The notes under the pieces: model-generated | Told to the model about the DNA's origin: nothing | The model's input: only the letters and a program-made list of their open reading frames with translations | Databases searched by the model: none | Translations under genes and position numbers: made by a program | Shown here: positions 8,098 through 15,105 of the stretch, piece after piece | Position numbering within the stretch: the stretch's first letter is position 1 | How the letters are laid out: every line of letters begins with the position of its first letter | NCBI GenBank assembly: GCA_013154335.1 | Contig: JAADCQ010000026.1 | Location: 1 to 37,520, forward strand | DNA: 37,520 bases | Direction of reading: 5' to 3' | Source of the DNA: Methanopyri archaeon | GTDB taxonomy: Archaea; JAADCQ01; Methanopyri; Methanopyrales; Methanopyraceae

Positions 8098-8589
8098 GTG
8101 ATATGGGAGGACGTCCCGCTACCCTCGGACCCGGTCGAGAGGATCCGGGCCCTACGCGTACTCAGGCAGGTCTACGTCAGGGGAAGATCCCCGAGGGTGA
8201 GGGCCACCTTCAGAAGGAGCGGACGCAAGACCCACGGCCCGTACATGGTGGCGTCTTTCCCCAGGACGCTCGATCACCCCGAACCCAGGGTGATGTACCT
8301 GGGGAAACCCGGGACCGAGACCGTCGCGTTCGTCGAGTGGCTCTCCGGGATGTCGGACGCCTCGGCGTTCAGACTGGCCAGGCTCGCGATCAGACAGTTG
8401 GGGACGGCCCTGTCCACGCTGAGGAGGGCCCCCTCCGGCGTGGAGACCGTGGTCAGGGTGTTGGCGTCCGTGTTCGAGCTGGAACCGGGCGATGAGGAAC
8501 CCGATGAACCCCCACCCGGTCCCGTGGCCGAGGTCCTGGGCCCGTGGAAGGCGGGGTTCTCACGTTTCCTGAGGTCGATGCTGGGCTGA
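8098..8589 (+). CDS. Uncharacterised 163-residue basic protein
   Basis: I do not recognise this family. The GTG start is supported by GGAGG at 8084-8088. The N-terminal 60 residues are Arg-rich (RALRVLRQVYVRGRSPRVR, then RRSGRKTHGPYM), which could suit nucleic-acid binding. A helical middle (ASAFRLARLAIRQLGTALS) and an acidic, proline-rich linker (GDEEPDEPPPGP) follow. There is no signal peptide or membrane segment. It ends 4 to 13 bases before the next gene (depending on that gene's start), so the two probably form one transcript diverging from cooS. The layout, a basic protein followed by a Panacea-like partner, loosely recalls toxin-antitoxin pairs but is not diagnostic. Confidence 0.65.
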   Translation: MIWEDVPLPSDPVERIRALRVLRQVYVRGRSPRVRATFRRSGRKTHGPYMVASFPRTLDHPEPRVMYLGKPGTETVAFVEWLSGMSDASAFRLARLAIRQLGTALSTLRRAPSGVETVVRVLASVFELEPGDEEPDEPPPGPVAEVLGPWKAGFSRFLRSMLG

Positions 8590-8602
8590 GGGGGTGCCCT
8601 GT

Positions 8603-9028
8603 GTGCACGCGAGGTGTAGGTGCCACTCGGCCGAGCCGGCGGGCGTCGACCTGAAGCCCCTCGTGAAGTACATCGTGGCGGTGAGGCCGGGGATCGACAA
8701 GAGATCCCTGTTCAGGACGGTGTACCTGATCGACAAGGGGTTCGAGAGGGAGACCGGGAGGCCGCTCACGGGGACGAACTACGGGCACTGCATGCTGTTG
8801 AAGGCCCCGTATTTCTCGGTCGACGTGAAGGACGCGATATTCGAGCTGTTGGAGTCGGGTGAGGTCGAGTTACGGGCGGAGAGGGACGAGGAGGGTAGGT
8901 TGGTGTCCACGTACAGGCCGGTGGGATACGGGCCCGAGGACGTGGAGCCGGAGTTGAGGAGGGCCTTCGGGTTGAACGGTCCCAGGTGGGAGGTTTTCGA
9001 GAGGGTTCTGGAGAGGGCGTTACCCTAG
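8603..9028 (+). CDS. Panacea/SocA (DUF4065)-like protein
   Basis: A protein of about 141 residues. The core LFRTVYLIDKGFERETGRPLT, then KAPYFSVDVKDAIFELLESG, follows the helical pattern of the Panacea/SocA domain (tyrosine-rich helix, GRPLT turn, a GP-like turn, then a helix ending in LxxxG). Panacea proteins act as antitoxins or as adaptors that bring other proteins to proteases. The short N-terminus contains CRCH. GTG 8603 is preferred over GTG 8594 because the GAGGGGG site lies about 8 bases before it; 8594 would add three residues. It overlaps the convergent DUF166 gene by 9 bases. The family assignment is tentative and comes from pattern, not search. Confidence 0.6.
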   Translation: MHARCRCHSAEPAGVDLKPLVKYIVAVRPGIDKRSLFRTVYLIDKGFERETGRPLTGTNYGHCMLLKAPYFSVDVKDAIFELLESGEVELRAERDEEGRLVSTYRPVGYGPEDVEPELRRAFGLNGPRWEVFERVLERALP

Positions 9029-9772
9029 GGCCTCCTTCAGCGCCCGGAGGGCCGCCTCGATGTGGAGGCGACCGGCCACGTGAAGGGGTGTGTCGCCGAG
9101 CTCGGGATCGACGTCCATGGAGGCCGTGCAGGGGAACGAGTGATGAGCCTCGGAGACGGCCGCCTTGACGCGTTCCGGGTCGGCGTCGACGCCCACCAGG
9201 GATTTGGCCACGTACCACGTGCACCCGCAGGGGGCGGATCTCAGGGTTTCCGCGTCGGTTATCACGTCTCCATCGACCTCGACGGAGATCCTCGGCTTCC
9301 CTATCACGGCGGCCTCGCACAGTTCGTCGAGGGTCGGACCGTCGGGGTCGAGGGTGCAGGCGGGTCTGGCTATCTCGCACTCGATGCCCAGTTCCTCGCA
9401 GGTTTCTCGGAGTTCCTCCGCCGTGTACCTGTCGATCCAGTCGGGGGATTCGACGGGGACGAGGATCGCCCTCGTCTCGGTGTTCTCGGGGAGGGCGAGG
9501 AGGAGGTCGGGGTGTAGTTTCACGGCGATGAGGACGTCGACCTCGGGGAGTTGGGGTAGGTGGCGTTCCGGGTCCTCGATCAGGGGCGGTAGGGACTCGG
9601 GCGGGGGCACCTCCTCGACGGCCAGGATGTCGTCGGCGAGGGAGTACCTCCCGTACTTGCACCCGTCGCACGCGGGCCCGCAAGCCCTGCAGTGACCGGG
9701 TTCGTTGGCGAGGTTCGCGACGAGTCTCTCCGCGAAGGTATCGGAGTAGATCACCGCCACGGTCGGGGCCAC
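9020..9772 (-). CDS. DUF166 family protein
   Basis: A 250-residue archaeal protein of the DUF166 type, which some older annotations label thymidylate synthase without firm support. Near the N-terminus it has a dense cysteine motif, CRACGPACDGCKYGRYS (residues 28-44), likely binding an Fe-S cluster or metal. Later cysteines occur in TCEELGIECEI, ARPACTLD and APCGCTWYVA. The fold appears to be alternating strand and helix with no membrane segment. It lies 8 bases downstream of the tatD-like gene on the same strand and overlaps the convergent 8603-9028 gene by 9 bases. Family membership is moderately sure; biochemical role unknown. Confidence 0.75.
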   Translation of the reverse strand: MAPTVAVIYSDTFAERLVANLANEPGHCRACGPACDGCKYGRYSLADDILAVEEVPPPESLPPLIEDPERHLPQLPEVDVLIAVKLHPDLLLALPENTETRAILVPVESPDWIDRYTAEELRETCEELGIECEIARPACTLDPDGPTLDELCEAAVIGKPRISVEVDGDVITDAETLRSAPCGCTWYVAKSLVGVDADPERVKAAVSEAHHSFPCTASMDVDPELGDTPLHVAGRLHIEAALRALKEALG

Positions 9773-9779
9773 GCGCGCT

Positions 9780-10571
9780 TCACTCCCGGATACGGTAGAG
9801 GGAGGCGGCCTCGTCGTGGACGACGGCGCGGATGGTCGCCTTTTCGACCCCTCTACGCTCGAGCTCCAGGGCGAGTCTCGGGAGGGCGAGTGGATCGGCG
9901 GCCATCGATCCCAGGTCGCTGCTGGCCACCAGTCTCGCCCCGTCGGCGAGGTTCTCGACGATGTCGGCGGCCTCTTCGACGGTGAGTTCGCCGGGTCTGA
10001 GGGTGAGGCCCACGGCGTACCCTTCCTCGGCTATCTCGGGGGCCGTCTCGGGTGAGGCGTGGTCGACGAGCACGAGTTCCCCGTCGATGGGGTGTTCGGC
10101 CAGGATCTTCAGGACCTCGCGGGTTACCTCCTCCTTGTTCCTGCCGGGCGTGTGGACGATGATGGGTAGATCGTACTCGTGCGCGATGTCCAGTTGGGCC
10201 TCGAGGGCCTTACGGGCGGTAGGGGTCACCTCGGCGTTCAGGCCGGTCTCCCCTATGGCCGTGATCTCGTCCTTCTCCACGTGCTTCTCGATCGTCTCGA
10301 GGGTTCCTTCGAGGTCCTCCGGGATGCCGCCGGGGTGGACGCCGATGGCCACGTGGACCTTCAGACCGGCCCTTTCCCCCCTCATCGTTTCGATCTCGAT
10401 GAGTCTCCTGTAGAGGGCCTCGTAGACCTCCCTGGTCATGCCTGGGTACGGGTCGTGGGCGCAGGTGACGACGTGTCTTATCCCGGCGAGGGCCATCTTC
10501 TCCAGGTCCTCGTAGCTCCTGACGTCGAGGTGTAGGTGTGCGTCCACGTATCTCAGGTGGGCTCCCCCCAA
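9780..10571 (-). CDS. TatD-family metal-dependent hydrolase
   Basis: An amidohydrolase-superfamily (TIM-barrel) protein of 263 residues, related to TatD DNases and archaeal TatD-like phosphoesterases. Metal-binding landmarks are visible: VDAHLHLD (HxH) near residue 9, GVHPGG, IGETGLN with the conserved Glu, IIVHTPGR, VLVDHAS and SSDLGS with the final Asp. Substrate unknown; members cleave DNA or phosphate esters in the cytoplasm. TTG at 10571 gives MGGAHLRYVDAH. No clear ribosome-binding site precedes it, and the start directly abuts palindrome copy 3, so a slightly later GTG (MDAHLHLD) is possible. Probably cotranscribed with DUF166. Confidence 0.85.
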   Translation of the reverse strand: MGGAHLRYVDAHLHLDVRSYEDLEKMALAGIRHVVTCAHDPYPGMTREVYEALYRRLIEIETMRGERAGLKVHVAIGVHPGGIPEDLEGTLETIEKHVEKDEITAIGETGLNAEVTPTARKALEAQLDIAHEYDLPIIVHTPGRNKEEVTREVLKILAEHPIDGELVLVDHASPETAPEIAEEGYAVGLTLRPGELTVEEAADIVENLADGARLVASSDLGSMAADPLALPRLALELERRGVEKATIRAVVHDEAASLYRIRE

Positions 10572-10592
10572 CGTTATGACTTTCGTAACGAT
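10570..10592. repeat. 23-base palindrome, copy 3 (after rubrerythrin)
   Basis: Read on the minus strand: ATCGTTA, 9 bases (CGAAAGTCA), TAACGTT, one base short of a perfect arm match. It lies 22 bases past the rubrerythrin stop, after the tract TTCTTCCCCCTCCCGAC. Copies at 1771-1793 and 14562-14584 share arms, spacing and the preceding pyrimidine tract. Confidence 0.65.
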
Positions 10593-10614
10593 GTCGGGAG
10601 GGGGAAGAAAGGGT

Positions 10615-11001
10615 TTAGCCCTTGAGTTTCTCCAGGGCGGCCATCAGCATCTTCCTGTGGTGCTTCTCGTCGTAGGCCGTGGCCTTGAGCATGGTGATGA
10701 CCTCGTCGTCCAGCTCGTCCGAGTGGTGGTCGGCCTCGTCCATCCTGGTCTCGTACGCGTTCTTCTCCCCTTCGATCATCTCCTCCATCTTCTCGATCAG
10801 GGCGTCCTCGTCGATCTCGACCTTACCGGCTATCAGGGCCGCGGCGGCCGCGTGTCTGGCCTCGTCCATGGCGATCTGCTCGAGTAGGTCGCCGACCTCG
10901 GGGTAGCCCAGCTCCCTGGCGGCGATGGCCATGGCCATGTAGATGCCTACCTCGGTGGTCTCGCCCTTGAACCACTCCTCAAGGTACTTCTCGAACTCCA
11001 T
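10615..11001 (-). CDS. Rubrerythrin-like ferritin-fold diiron protein
   Basis: A 128-residue four-helix-bundle protein related to the diiron domain of rubrerythrin, which reduces peroxide in anaerobes. Candidate iron ligands: E17 (TTEVGIYM), E47 and H50 (MDEARH), E79 in the third helix, and E112 with H115 (DEKHH). The C-terminal rubredoxin domain of classical rubrerythrin is absent, so an external donor would be needed. ATG 11001 is preceded by GGGGTGATGC. A TATA box lies at 11036-11043. The short leader, own promoter and adjacent palindrome suggest an independent, well-expressed gene. Peroxidase function is inferred from family; ferritin-like storage is an alternative. Confidence 0.85.
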   Translation of the reverse strand: MEFEKYLEEWFKGETTEVGIYMAMAIAARELGYPEVGDLLEQIAMDEARHAAAAALIAGKVEIDEDALIEKMEEMIEGEKNAYETRMDEADHHSDELDDEVITMLKATAYDEKHHRKMLMAALEKLKG

Positions 11002-11035
11002 CTCGCATCACCCCATCCGGGGCCTACCCCGCCCC

Positions 11036-11043
11036 GTTTTAAG
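11036..11043 (-). promoter_or_regulatory. TATA box of rubrerythrin-like gene
   Basis: The minus strand reads CTTAAAAC in an AT-rich patch (GAAAATCTTAAAAC). Predicted start near 11014-11016 leaves a leader of about 14 bases before ATG 11001. Confidence 0.55.
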
Positions 11044-11066
11044 ATTTTCGAATTACGTCGAACGTC

Positions 11067-11807
11067 TCACCCTTCCGTCCTCTCGGCCTCGAACACGCAC
11101 GCCTCCGCGCCGGCCCCGGAACACATGACCTCCTCGGTCTTCCAACCGTCCCCTTCGAGTTCCTCGAGGACCCCGGCTATCAGACCGGCCTCGAAGTGGC
11201 AGGCGGGCCCGTAGGGTAGGTCGGAGCACTCCATACACCCCTTTATCGACACGATCACCTTGCCGTCCTTCCTCTCGACCTCGATCTCCTTCCCTATCCC
11301 GGATAGGAGCCTCTCGAGGACGCGTTCCGCGTCCTCCTCGTCGAGTTCCCTGGCCAGTTCCCTGCCCACACGTTGTCCCAACTCGTAGAGGATGCCCTCC
11401 GTGTCCACCCCTATGGACTCGAGGATGGCTCTGTAGGAGGCCGCCACGGCGTGGAGTACCGCGATCTCGGGGTCCTCGGACCTCTTCAGGACGTTCTTGA
11501 CGTACTCCACGGCGTCGTCTATCCTGGGCTCGCCTATCTCGACGGGTTCGGCCTTGAGACCGTAGTACTTCTTGGGGATGGCGGGTCCGGGCTCCTCCAT
11601 GACCACGTCGACGAAGCCGGCCTTCTTGAGCTCCTGCAGGTGGTAGTGGACGGTGGATTTCGACATGTCGAGGCGTCGGGCCAGTTGGGACACCGTCATG
11701 GGGCCCTCTTTCCGGAGTATTTCTATGATCTTCCTCCGCGTCTCGTTCCTGAGGGCCTTGGCCAGGTCCTTGGGCACTTCAACCGCCAGCGTCGACACCT
11801 CGGTCAC
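11067..11807 (-). CDS. ArsR-type HTH regulator with V4R domain
   Basis: A 246-residue transcriptional regulator. Residues 12-75 form a winged helix-turn-helix (ALRNETRRKIIEILRKEG, then VSQLARRLDMSKSTVHYHL as the recognition region). Residues from about 115 to the end resemble the V4R (4-vinyl-reductase-like) small-ligand domain, with GCMECSDLPYGPACHFEAG, then VMCSGAGAEACVFEAE; the cysteines may bind metal or a thiol-reactive ligand. It probably senses a hydrophobic ligand, metal or redox state. It has its own orientation-matched neighbours: the CBS genes upstream and the rubrerythrin gene 65 bases downstream, a plausible target. The domain call is confident; ligand and targets unknown. Confidence 0.85.
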   Translation of the reverse strand: MTEVSTLAVEVPKDLAKALRNETRRKIIEILRKEGPMTVSQLARRLDMSKSTVHYHLQELKKAGFVDVVMEEPGPAIPKKYYGLKAEPVEIGEPRIDDAVEYVKNVLKRSEDPEIAVLHAVAASYRAILESIGVDTEGILYELGQRVGRELARELDEEDAERVLERLLSGIGKEIEVERKDGKVIVSIKGCMECSDLPYGPACHFEAGLIAGVLEELEGDGWKTEEVMCSGAGAEACVFEAERTEG

Positions 11808-11838
11808 CCCCGGTTCGAAGTGAGGCGAACCGGGGGCG

Positions 11839-12696
11839 TCAAATAGCTTCGGCGATGGCGTGGAGCACGTCCCTCTCCGTGAGTATGCCCACCACGTCTC
11901 CGGTTTCCTCGACGACGAGGCCCCCCACGCTGGCGCCTTTCATCCTGAGGACGGCCTCCTCGAGGGTATCGTCCGGGGAGACCGTGATCACGTCCTCGGT
12001 CATCACGTCGGACACGGGCACGTCGAGGGCCTCCTCCACGGTGGCGTCCGGGTCGATCTCGGACGACTTCACGGAAACGTGGTGGAGAACGTCGGTCATC
12101 GTGACTATGCCCTCGAGTCTGTCGCCGTCCACGACCGGGAGCCTCCTGAACCCCTCCTTCACCATGGTCTCCGCGGCCTCGAGGAGCGAGGAGTCGGGCG
12201 GTACCGTGACGGGGTCCGGTGTCATGGCTTCGGACACGGGGACGTCGGAGACCACGTCGTACATGTCGAAGACGAGGTCTCTCTCCGTCACTATGCCTAC
12301 GAGCTTGTCCCCCTCGACGACGGGGAGGGCGCCCACGTCGAACTTCATCATGGTCTTGACGGCCTTGCCCACGGTGTCGTACGGCGTCACGACGTAGACC
12401 TCGGTCCTCATGAGGGAGCGTATGGGTTCGTGGAGGCCGGGGAGGAACCTGCCTTCGTGCCTGCGGTCGAGGATCTCCTTTCTCTCGCCCACCAGGTACT
12501 CGAGGACGTCCCTCCCTGTCAGGACGCCGACCAGGGTTCTGTCGTCGGGTTCCGTGACCGGGACCCGCCTGAACCCGTACCTGACCATGGTGTCGACGGC
12601 GCTCTTCACGGTGGCGGTGGGAGGTAGGGAGACCACCTCGGTCGTGGCCACCCTCACTATCGAGGTGTCAGGGAGGCCGGAGCGCCTCGTCAGCAT
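11839..12696 (-). CDS. Four-CBS-domain protein
   Basis: A 285-residue protein made almost wholly of four tandem CBS motifs (two Bateman modules). Each repeat shows the pattern vSLPPTATVKSAVDTM ... FRRVPVTEPD ... LVGVLTGRDVLEYL and its equivalents, with ends TERDLVFDMY, TMTDVLHHV and TERDVLHAI. CBS modules bind adenosine nucleotides, SAM or similar and regulate partner proteins or act alone as energy sensors. No catalytic domain is attached. ATG 12696; it ends before the HTH-V4R gene and starts 7 bases after the stop of the next CBS gene, so the pair is probably one transcript. Confidence 0.9.
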   Translation of the reverse strand: MLTRRSGLPDTSIVRVATTEVVSLPPTATVKSAVDTMVRYGFRRVPVTEPDDRTLVGVLTGRDVLEYLVGERKEILDRRHEGRFLPGLHEPIRSLMRTEVYVVTPYDTVGKAVKTMMKFDVGALPVVEGDKLVGIVTERDLVFDMYDVVSDVPVSEAMTPDPVTVPPDSSLLEAAETMVKEGFRRLPVVDGDRLEGIVTMTDVLHHVSVKSSEIDPDATVEEALDVPVSDVMTEDVITVSPDDTLEEAVLRMKGASVGGLVVEETGDVVGILTERDVLHAIAEAI

Positions 12697-12703
12697 CTCG
12701 CCT

Positions 12704-13282
12704 TCACTCCTCGGGTTCCCGTCCTAGTATCTCCTCGTAACACTCGGGGCATACCCACATCCCGTCGACGAATCTCAGTTCTTCTGAGTACGTTTCACAT
12801 AAATCACAAACACCTTCTATTCTCCTCTCTTCCACTTGTCTTTCCTCTAATTCCTCCTCGAATCTCTTCAGTTCCTCCTCGATAGTTTGAATAATATGGG
12901 GTTCTATAGCCAGTAGATCCTGCATGGTTATTATTCCTACTAATTTACCTTCTTCGTCCACTATAGGCAGTCTCCTTATGCCCCTGTTCACCATTATTTT
13001 GATGGCTTCGTTGACATCTATGTCTTCCTCTACCGTGATTACTGGAGACGACATTATGTTCTCCGCTATCACTTCATCGGGGTGTTTCCCTTCCGATACC
13101 ACTTTGATGACTAGGTCTCTTTCGGTTACGATGCCTATTGGTTCGTTGTTCTCGTTGACTATCACGACGCTTCCTATGCCGCGTTCCCTCATCTTGTAGG
13201 CGAGTTCGGCGGCGGTTTCGGTGGGCGTTCCGGTCACGACCTCCCTCCTCGCTATCTCCCCGACGGGGATGTCCTGGACCAC
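12704..13282 (-). CDS. Two-CBS protein with C-terminal zinc ribbon
   Basis: A 192-residue protein with two CBS motifs (residues about 8-130; IGIVTERDLVIKV and VGIITMQDLLAIE mark the repeat ends), a charged helix (RFEEELEERQVEERRIEG), and a C-terminal zinc ribbon CDLC ... CPEC. Such CBS-ribbon proteins are widespread in methanogens and may couple nucleotide or SAM sensing to nucleic-acid or protein binding. GTG 13282 is chosen because GGTGAGG sits just before it; a longer frame to 13330 has no conserved residues. The section 12780-13150 is strikingly AT-rich compared with both neighbours, with many AGA, ATA and AAA codons on the coding strand. Confidence 0.85.
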   Translation of the reverse strand: MVQDIPVGEIARREVVTGTPTETAAELAYKMRERGIGSVVIVNENNEPIGIVTERDLVIKVVSEGKHPDEVIAENIMSSPVITVEEDIDVNEAIKIMVNRGIRRLPIVDEEGKLVGIITMQDLLAIEPHIIQTIEEELKRFEEELEERQVEERRIEGVCDLCETYSEELRFVDGMWVCPECYEEILGREPEE

Positions 13283-13415
13283 GTTCCTCACCCCCCGGCG
13301 GTGTCCGCACCCGGTGCGAGCGGATATCAAGGTTGGCGGTCTGAGTTAACTCTTGGTTGACTGGATGGTAAATCGAAACGTTTAACCGAGCTTCGGCCGT
13401 GGCGACGGCCTTCCG

Positions 13416-13422
13416 TATTTAA
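13416..13422 (+). promoter_or_regulatory. mer TATA box
   Basis: CCGTATTTAAG supplies a TATA box (TATTTAA). Predicted transcription start is about 13445, giving a leader of about 35 bases before the TTG start of mer at 13480. Confidence 0.65.
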
Positions 13423-13479
13423 GTCCGGGGGCCGGGTTACCTCGATGGACCCCGAAAACCGTTGCGGGGGTTCTTTCCC

Positions 13480-14532
13480 TTGGCGGAGGAGGTCAGGTTC
13501 GGTATCGAGCTCCTACCGGACGACAAGCCCACCAAGATCGCTCACCTGATCAAGGTCGCCGAGGACAACGGCTTCGAGTACGCGTGGATCTGTGACCACT
13601 ACAACAACTACTCCTACATGGGCGTCCTCACGCTGGCGGCCGTCATCACGAGCAACATCAGGATGGGTCCGGGTATCACGAACCCGTACACGAGGCACCC
13701 GCTGATCACCGCGAGCAACATCGCCACGCTGGACTGGATCTCCGGCGGTAGAGCCGTCATCGGAATGGGTCCGGGTGACAAGGCCACGTTCGACAAGATG
13801 GGTCTCCCGTTCCCGTGCAAGGTGCCGATCTGGAACCCGGAGGCCGAGGACGAGGTCGGCCCGGCCACCGCGATAAGGGAGGCCAAGGAGGTCATCTACC
13901 AGTACCTCGAGGGTGGCCCGGTCGAGTTCGAGGGTGACTTCGTGAAGACGGGTAAGGCCGACGTGAACGCCAGGTCCATCCAGGGCACGGACATCCCGTT
14001 CTACATGGGTGCCCAGGGTCCGATCATGCTCAAGACGGCCGGTGAGATCGCCGACGGTGTGCTGGTGAACGCGTCCAACCCGAAGGACTTCGAGGAGGCC
14101 ATCCCGCACATCGAGGAGGGTGCCAAGGAGGCCGGCAGGAGCCTGGACGAGATCGACGTGGCCGCTTACACGTGCTTCTCGATCGACAAGGACGCGGACA
14201 AGGCCGTCGAGGCCACGAAGATCGTGGTCGCGTTCATCGTGATGGGCGCCCCGGACGTCGTCCTGGAGAGGCACGGCATCGACAAGGAGAAGGCCGAGCA
14301 GATCGCCGAGGCCATCGGTAAGGGCGACTTCGGCAAGGCCATCAGCCTGGTGGACGAGGACATGATCGAGGCGTTCTCCATCGCGGGCGACCCGGACACG
14401 GTGATCGAGAAGATCGAGGAGCTGCTGAAGACCGGTGTGACGCAGGTCGTCGTCGGTTCGCCGATCGGTCCGGACAAGGAGAAGGCCATCGAGCTGGTGG
14501 GTCAGGAGGTCATCCCGCACTTCAAGGAGTAA
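13480..14532 (+). CDS. mer: F420-dependent methylene-H4MPT reductase (Mer)
   Basis: Catalyses reversible reduction of methylene-tetrahydromethanopterin to methyl-H4MPT with F420H2, a core step of CO2-reducing methanogenesis; cytoplasmic, bacterial-luciferase-like TIM barrel. The 350-residue protein has FGIELLPDDKPTK at the N-terminus, ICDHYNNYSYMGVL, the GPGITNPYTRHP block and PFYMGAQGP. It closely matches the M. kandleri enzyme as I remember it, with scattered substitutions. TTG 13480 (giving M-A-E-E-V-R-F-G) is chosen over TTG 13462 because it fits the known mature N-terminus and has CGGGGGT about 8 bases upstream. Codon use is strongly biased to GTC, GAC, AAG and GAG, as in highly expressed genes. 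A single-gene unit with its own TATA box. Confidence 0.97.
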   Translation: MAEEVRFGIELLPDDKPTKIAHLIKVAEDNGFEYAWICDHYNNYSYMGVLTLAAVITSNIRMGPGITNPYTRHPLITASNIATLDWISGGRAVIGMGPGDKATFDKMGLPFPCKVPIWNPEAEDEVGPATAIREAKEVIYQYLEGGPVEFEGDFVKTGKADVNARSIQGTDIPFYMGAQGPIMLKTAGEIADGVLVNASNPKDFEEAIPHIEEGAKEAGRSLDEIDVAAYTCFSIDKDADKAVEATKIVVAFIVMGAPDVVLERHGIDKEKAEQIAEAIGKGDFGKAISLVDEDMIEAFSIAGDPDTVIEKIEELLKTGVTQVVVGSPIGPDKEKAIELVGQEVIPHFKE

Positions 14533-14561
14533 ACCTCGCCCCCTCACGCCCCCTTCCCGAA

Positions 14562-14584
14562 ATCGTTATAAACATCGTAACGAT
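14562..14584. repeat. 23-base palindrome, copy 2 (after mer)
   Basis: ATCGTTA, 9 bases (TAAACATCG), TAACGAT: a perfect 7-base inverted repeat, 29 bases past the mer stop and right after the tract CGCCCCCTTCCCGAA. It overlaps the TATA-like TTATAAAC (14566-14573) that may serve the ASCH gene. Same arms and spacing as copies at 1771 and 10570. Confidence 0.7.
14566..14573 (+). promoter_or_regulatory. Possible TATA box of ASCH gene
   Basis: TTATAAAC inside palindrome copy 2. Predicted start near 14593-14597, upstream of the proposed ATG at 14662. If both elements are used, termination of mer and initiation of the next gene are overlaid in 23 bases. Confidence 0.45.
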
Positions 14585-14661
14585 TGCAGAAGGGATTCCT
14601 CGTTGAATACAAAAATCAACCTTGCCCCTCGGCGGGCGGGTTGTCCGCGGTGCCGGTTTGG

Positions 14662-15105
14662 ATGTCCGTCAAGCCGAAGTTCGCCCAACTCATACTCAGC
14701 GGGGTCAAGGACGTCGAGGTCAGGAGATGGCTCCCCAAGACCATCGTCATGGAGGACAGGTGCATAGTCTACGCGTCCAGCCCCACGTGCGCCGTCCTCG
14801 GCGAAGCCGCCATCGAGGACATAAGGGCCGTGAGGGTGAGGGATGAGGGAGACCTGAAACTCCTGGCCGAGATCGCCCACGCGAGCGTCGACGAGATGAA
14901 GGAGTACCTCGGCGGCAAGGACGTCGCCTACGTGATAAGCCTCTCCGACCCCATAAAGTACCCCAGGCCGGTACCCCTTTCCGAGTTGAAGGAGATAGTG
15001 AAGGAGAAACTGGGGAAGGACTTCCACCCGAACCCCCTGTTCAGGGTCGGGGCCGAGGTTCTGGACGTGGTCAGGGAGGCCGCGGGGTTCCTCGAGGCTT
15101 ACTGA
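14662..15105 (+). CDS. ASCH-domain protein
   Basis: A 147-residue protein with an N-terminal ASCH domain: SVKPKFAQLILSGVKDVEVRRW (residues 2-23) matches the family pattern of an IxP-like start, a helix ending in GxKxxExR and a Trp/Lys, followed by VYASSPTCAVLGEA. ASCH domains resemble PUA folds and are thought to bind RNA or modified nucleotides; some are ribonucleases or nucleoside amidohydrolases. The frame is open back to 14584, but residues before the ATG at 14662 do not look conserved, and GCGGTG lies 8-13 bases before it; GTG 14650 is an alternative. It ends inside the convergent Cys-rich gene (7-base overlap). Function unknown. Confidence 0.8.
   Translation: MSVKPKFAQLILSGVKDVEVRRWLPKTIVMEDRCIVYASSPTCAVLGEAAIEDIRAVRVRDEGDLKLLAEIAHASVDEMKEYLGGKDVAYVISLSDPIKYPRPVPLSELKEIVKEKLGKDFHPNPLFRVGAEVLDVVREAAGFLEAY

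Noticed and set aside
8594-8602. GTG 8594 as start of the Panacea-like gene
   Set aside because: It directly abuts the GAGGGG ribosome site with no spacing; GTG 8603 is better placed, though only three residues differ.
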